NCBI GenBank assembly: GCA_905182995.1 | Contig: CAJJDP010000015.1 | Location: 310,001-374,000, forward strand | Source: Paramecium octaurelia | Taxonomy: Eukaryota > Ciliophora > Oligohymenophorea > Peniculida > Parameciidae | Length of the DNA stretch: 64,000 bases | Reading direction: 5' to 3' | In this document: positions 60,817 through 64,000 of the stretch, in pieces | Layout of the letters: the number at the start of each line of letters is the position of its first letter | How positions within the stretch are numbered: position 1 is the first letter of the stretch | Program-made: the position numbers and the translations under genes | The notes under the pieces: generated by a model | The model's database searches: none | Seen by the model: only the letters and a program-made list of their open reading frames with translations | Told to the model about the DNA's origin: nothing

Positions 60817-62139
60817 ATGAAAATATAAAGCACTGAATATAGAGTTCCATATTATTAAGTTTACAAAGGGAATTCTAAGCATTGCTTATAGGGAAGAGTG
60901 GTGATGGGATATTCTAGGATTATGTTTTTGTTTACATTCATTTACCTAAACGTTATTTCCTTATTATAATTATGCAGAATTGGCCCTGAGAAAAGTGTAT
61001 TTGATTTAGAATTGGCTTTGATACTTGTGACTGACACATTTATGATTTTAACTGTCTTCAGGGATCCAGGGAGAATACCTCGAATTAACTCCTAAGTATA
61101 AAAAGTAACTGATTAAAATGACTAAAGTATTCTGATTGTTACTTAATTCCACACAAGCAAAGATATGGTGGCGAGGTTTTGGTTGTTAATTAAAGTAAAG
61201 TGCAGGAATTAAAGTTCTGTGATCCCTGTTAGATCTACAAAACGAGATCAACAGCACATTGTCGAAGATGTGACAACTGTGTGGAGGGTTTTGATCACCA
61301 TTGTTTATGGTTAGGATAATGCATCGGTTAAAGAAATTATTGTACGTTTTATTTGTTTATTACATTTTTAACAATCACATAAATATTATGTATTTGTGTA
61401 CAAATAAAGCATATACTATCATTATCGGATGTGAGGAGAATAGAATTCATTATCTATTGTATATTGACTATTGGATTATTTGGATTTGCAACTTATTTAT
61501 TTTTGATTCACACCTACTTTATTTTAATAAATAAGACCACTTATGACTATCTGACAACAAATAGTTTTGTAGTAAATCACCATATGCTTTATTTTTATCA
61601 AGGTGATGGAAGTTTATTCCGAAGAAAAGTAATTAGATTTACTCAAAGCATTTGGGAGAAATTATTAAAACCAAATAGAATATTATTTTAGTCCCTTGAT
61701 AGTAAGGTAATCAGTTTCCAATAATGTAGGTATACTATGATGTACCATCCTATATTGAACAATAAAGAAGACAACAACAGTTATAATTTTAGATGAATGA
61801 TACATTGATGAAAATAATTTTGGAAGATAAGACAAAGACTTATCAAAGTGAATTGTGCAGTGACAAGAAGATGGTTGTGAATTAAGAGTATTTGTTTAAT
61901 GCGAAACTAGGTTTTTAAAGGGGGATTCTGAATAAAATAGTGAACATTTAAATTAATTATCTCAAGAATGCTCTTAAAGAGGTGAATAGAAGGACCTAAA
62001 AATGTATGAAGTGCCTAAGTCATCTCATGTGATATAGAGGGATCGGAGTGTGAAGTAGACACAATCTGGGAGAAGTAAACAGTATGACAAGTTGAATAAA
62101 GACGTTAATGAAATATAACTAATTGATAAACTTGACTGA
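60817..62139 (+). CDS. DHHC palmitoyltransferase
   Basis: DHHC enzymes attach palmitate to cysteines of membrane proteins at Golgi, ER or plasma membrane. About 417 residues with three 23-nt introns, the first ending AAG. Two N-terminal membrane helices (IMFLFTFIYLNVISLL; LALILVTDTFMILTVF) precede the cysteine-rich DHHC domain: KFCDPCQIYKTRSTAHCRRC, then [20 protein letters not shown] and RNYCTF, with the catalytic Cys in DHHC. Two more helices follow, then YDYLTTNSFV, the TTxE-like motif with Asn in place of Glu. A ~160-residue charged cytosolic tail ends the protein. Confidence 0.92.
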
Positions 62140-62156
62140 GAGAATATTTTAAGATA

Positions 62157-62875
62157 TCACTTCAATGGTTTTAATTTATTTGATTAATTCAATTTATTGC
62201 TTTTAGTGTATCTGGACATTTATCTCTTCTTTTCCCATTCGTAATTGCTGTGGAAAACAACCTTGAGGTGACTTTCGACATCCATATCAAACACGATGTC
62301 TTTATTTCCAAATGGTCTATTGTAGACTCCGGCAATAGTTTATGTAGATGAGAGATGATGTAGGTTCTTGGCAAGTGATTCAAATTCAGTTCTTGCCAAT
62401 TGTTCTTGTCTCACTTTCAATTATTAGTTTTCATCAACTTCTACTTTCTTTAATTCTTCCAGGAAGTCTTGGTTTTTGGTTTTTAAGAATTCCAAATAGG
62501 CTTTTCTGGTAGACCAATTGATATAATATTTTCTATAATGATAACCTCTGAAGTGTCTTTGGATCTGAGTTGCATGATAACTGAAATATTTAATATTTCT
62601 TTCATTGTATCTAGAGTCGTTGTTTCGTTTCATTAGCATTCTAGCTATATATCCACGAGCAAACTTCTATATAATAACAGTTGACTATTTAATCAATTTA
62701 ATACAAATCTGATTTTTATATAATGAACTCGTAATTTATGCATTTTATGCCAAGCTTAAATCCTGGTGGAAGCCTTGATCTCAGTAACTCTATTCTCGCC
62801 ACTCAACTTGGCCTGATGGTAATATAATTCCACGATTGACTGGAAATTGTTTTGGATAAGCTATTGGAATTGCAT
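62157..62875 (-). CDS. SPATA17: SPATA17-like IQ-motif protein
   Basis: SPATA17 is a calmodulin-binding IQ protein of cilia and sperm flagella, placed in the axoneme central pair of other organisms. About 232 residues with one 20-nt intron. Three IQ motifs are spaced as in SPATA17: ASTRIQAWHKMHKLRVHYIK, VIIQKFARGYIARMLMKR and ATQIQRHFRGYHYRKYY. The downstream family block SLAKNLHHLSSTQTIAGVYN followed by RPFG matches human 'LHYLLSTKQIPGIYNSPF'. The gene is convergent with the DHHC gene, with only 17 bp between stops. Confidence 0.88.
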
Positions 62876-63028
62876 TTTCAATTATTATAATATTAATAAT
62901 AAATGTTTATGCCTCTTACATTAAGGACTTTACTTAAATTCAACTGAAAATCTAAGATACACAAATGTAAATTATTTTAAGGACTTTCATCTCTATAACT
63001 TAGAATTCAATTAAGACCCTTATTATTA

Positions 63029-63524
63029 ATGTTTAATATCAAAAAGTCATCAAACTCAGAAGAAGAATACATTGCTAAGGTGTTGGCAGCCTTCCTCAAG
63101 ATTCGACAATAAGAAGAGAAATCAGTTGCTCTACAAACAGGAGGAAGTCATCCATTTACAAAGTCTTAAATTGGAATAACAAAAAATGGAGAAGCAGATC
63201 AATAGCAATTAGAAAAAGGAACACTAACAGCTTAAGACTAATGAAAAAGTAGAAGAACCAAATAAGTCAGTCAAATCATCCACAACTGGCAAGATCAAAG
63301 GAGAAAAATATTCAGAATATGGAATCTTCGAGAACGGGGCTTTCACTTGTTTGAAGTGTTAAAGCAGAGTTAAAAGAACTTAAGATTTACTCAAACATTG
63401 GACTATGTAGCATGGGAGATAGGCGATACCTAGAAGAAAAAGAAACTACGTGAATGAGGATACTTAATGCATCAAAAAGATATCTTAGGAGACTCTCAAG
63501 TCAGAGGCTAAATCTGATTCATGA
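63029..63524 (+). CDS. Small C2H2 zinc-finger protein
   Basis: About 158 residues if a 19-nt intron (GTTGGC...AAG, about 63084-63102) is removed. One C2H2 finger is clear near residue 100: FTCLKCQSRVKRTQDLLKHW, then TMQH, a C-x2-C-x12-H-x4-H pattern. It is preceded by a helical Gln/Lys-rich N-terminus (YKQEEVIHLQSLKLEQQK) and followed by a basic tail (IPRRKRNYVN). The intron is weak (GTT donor, AAG acceptor). Without it, the N-terminal frame stops before the finger, which is why I use it. It may bind nucleic acid; its function is unknown. Confidence 0.6.
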
Positions 63525-63573
63525 ATTGTATATACATAATATAAAATATATCATAAATTTAAATAAATAACAG

Positions 63574-64000
63574 ATGTCAGCAAACTAAACTCTTTATAAC
63601 TAATAATGTACCAACTTGGAACATAAGGCATCAATTACTAACTATTGTGCTTGTATTGACTGTCTGAGACCACTGTGTCCTGAGTGCATCTAAGACCATT
63701 ACTAATATCACATCTCAGCAAAGACACCAGCTGCAATCTAAAGCATTCTTAATACAAGAACCAATTGTGAAAGAAAGATTGCAAAAGCAATTGAATAATT
63801 GAGAAAAGTAATTTAATAAGATTTCATAAAAGGAATATGAATAATACGACATTCAATACATTTTTAACCCTGATGAAATACTTACTCAGGAAATCTCCAG
63901 GATGAATGAGGTCAAGTTGCAGATGTTTGAAATTATCAACATCTTTTTTAAATAATAAGAAAACCTTCTAGAAAACAAAGTGAAAGAAAATCAATTAAAA
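63574..64000 (+). CDS. B-box-type zinc-binding protein, 3' end outside the window
   Basis: From ATG 63574 the frame shows a B-box-like zinc domain: QCTNLEHKASITNYCACIDC, then LRPLCPECIQDHYQYHIS, with Cys and His spaced as in B-box2 (C-x2-H...C-x2-C...C-x2-C...H). A 25-nt intron ending AAG (63808-63832) is followed by a coiled-coil segment (ISRMNEVKLQMFEIINIFFK). B-box plus coiled coil is the TRIM layout, but no RING precedes it here. The gene runs off the end of the window. Confidence 0.7.

Noticed and set aside
1-64000. CRISPR arrays, rRNA, tRNA, telomere repeats
   Set aside because: No spaced direct repeats, no recognisable RNA gene and no telomeric repeat run were seen on reading.

Overview
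The window is ciliate macronuclear DNA, almost certainly from Paramecium or a close relative. Long frames open only if TAA and TAG are read as glutamine, and TGA is the stop of nearly every gene. DNA is very AT-rich. Genes carry tiny introns (about 18 to 36 nt, mostly GTA...TAG) and are packed on both strands, often 20 to 100 bp apart. When introns found by eye are removed, most genes close into a frame that is an exact multiple of three, which is the main support for the models. Nothing was searched; names rest on recognised motifs.

Layout. 1-7 kb: a glycolipid-transfer-protein fragment, two ciliate proteins of unknown role, a secreted three-module protein and a two-repeat cysteine-rich protein. 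7-16 kb: NF-YC-like histone fold factor, TatD nuclease, peroxin 16, acid sphingomyelinase, tubby-like protein and a CENP-B-type helix-turn-helix protein. 16-27 kb: a six-motif kelch protein, then four ubiquitin-ligase-type genes of different classes (RING, RING-H2, RBR, FHA/RING-CH) around a low-complexity protein. 27-32 kb: a coiled-coil gene, a Gly/Pro/Met- and Gln-rich protein, a calcyphosin-like EF-hand protein and a PH-like/kinase protein. 32-40 kb: condensin subunit 1, an N-myristoylation-type TLDc protein and a FAM135-type lipase. 40-52 kb: two ciliate-only proteins, a ULK/ATG1-like kinase, an LMBR1-domain protein, a membrane acyltransferase-3 and an ALKBH6-like dioxygenase. 52-64 kb: an LC8-type dynein light chain, a single-exon coiled-coil protein, a WDR82/Swd2-like protein, a divergent eIF2alpha-kinase-like protein, a DHHC palmitoyltransferase, SPATA17, a C2H2 protein and a B-box protein cut by the window end.

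Three places contain a single n with the same 1.36 to 1.41 kb on both sides (n at 17375, 21364 and 46472). These look like unmerged contig overlaps, not biology. Genes there appear once whole and once as a fragment, except the small RING gene, which appears twice whole.

The genes do not form one pathway. Loose themes are ubiquitin ligases (20-27 kb), cilium-linked proteins (tubby-like, LC8-type light chain, SPATA17) and lipid or membrane functions. I found no RNA gene, CRISPR array or intact mobile element. The strongest signals for follow-up are the unfamiliar domain architectures, the frequent AAG 3' splice sites and the four-class E3 cluster; I do not claim a new system.
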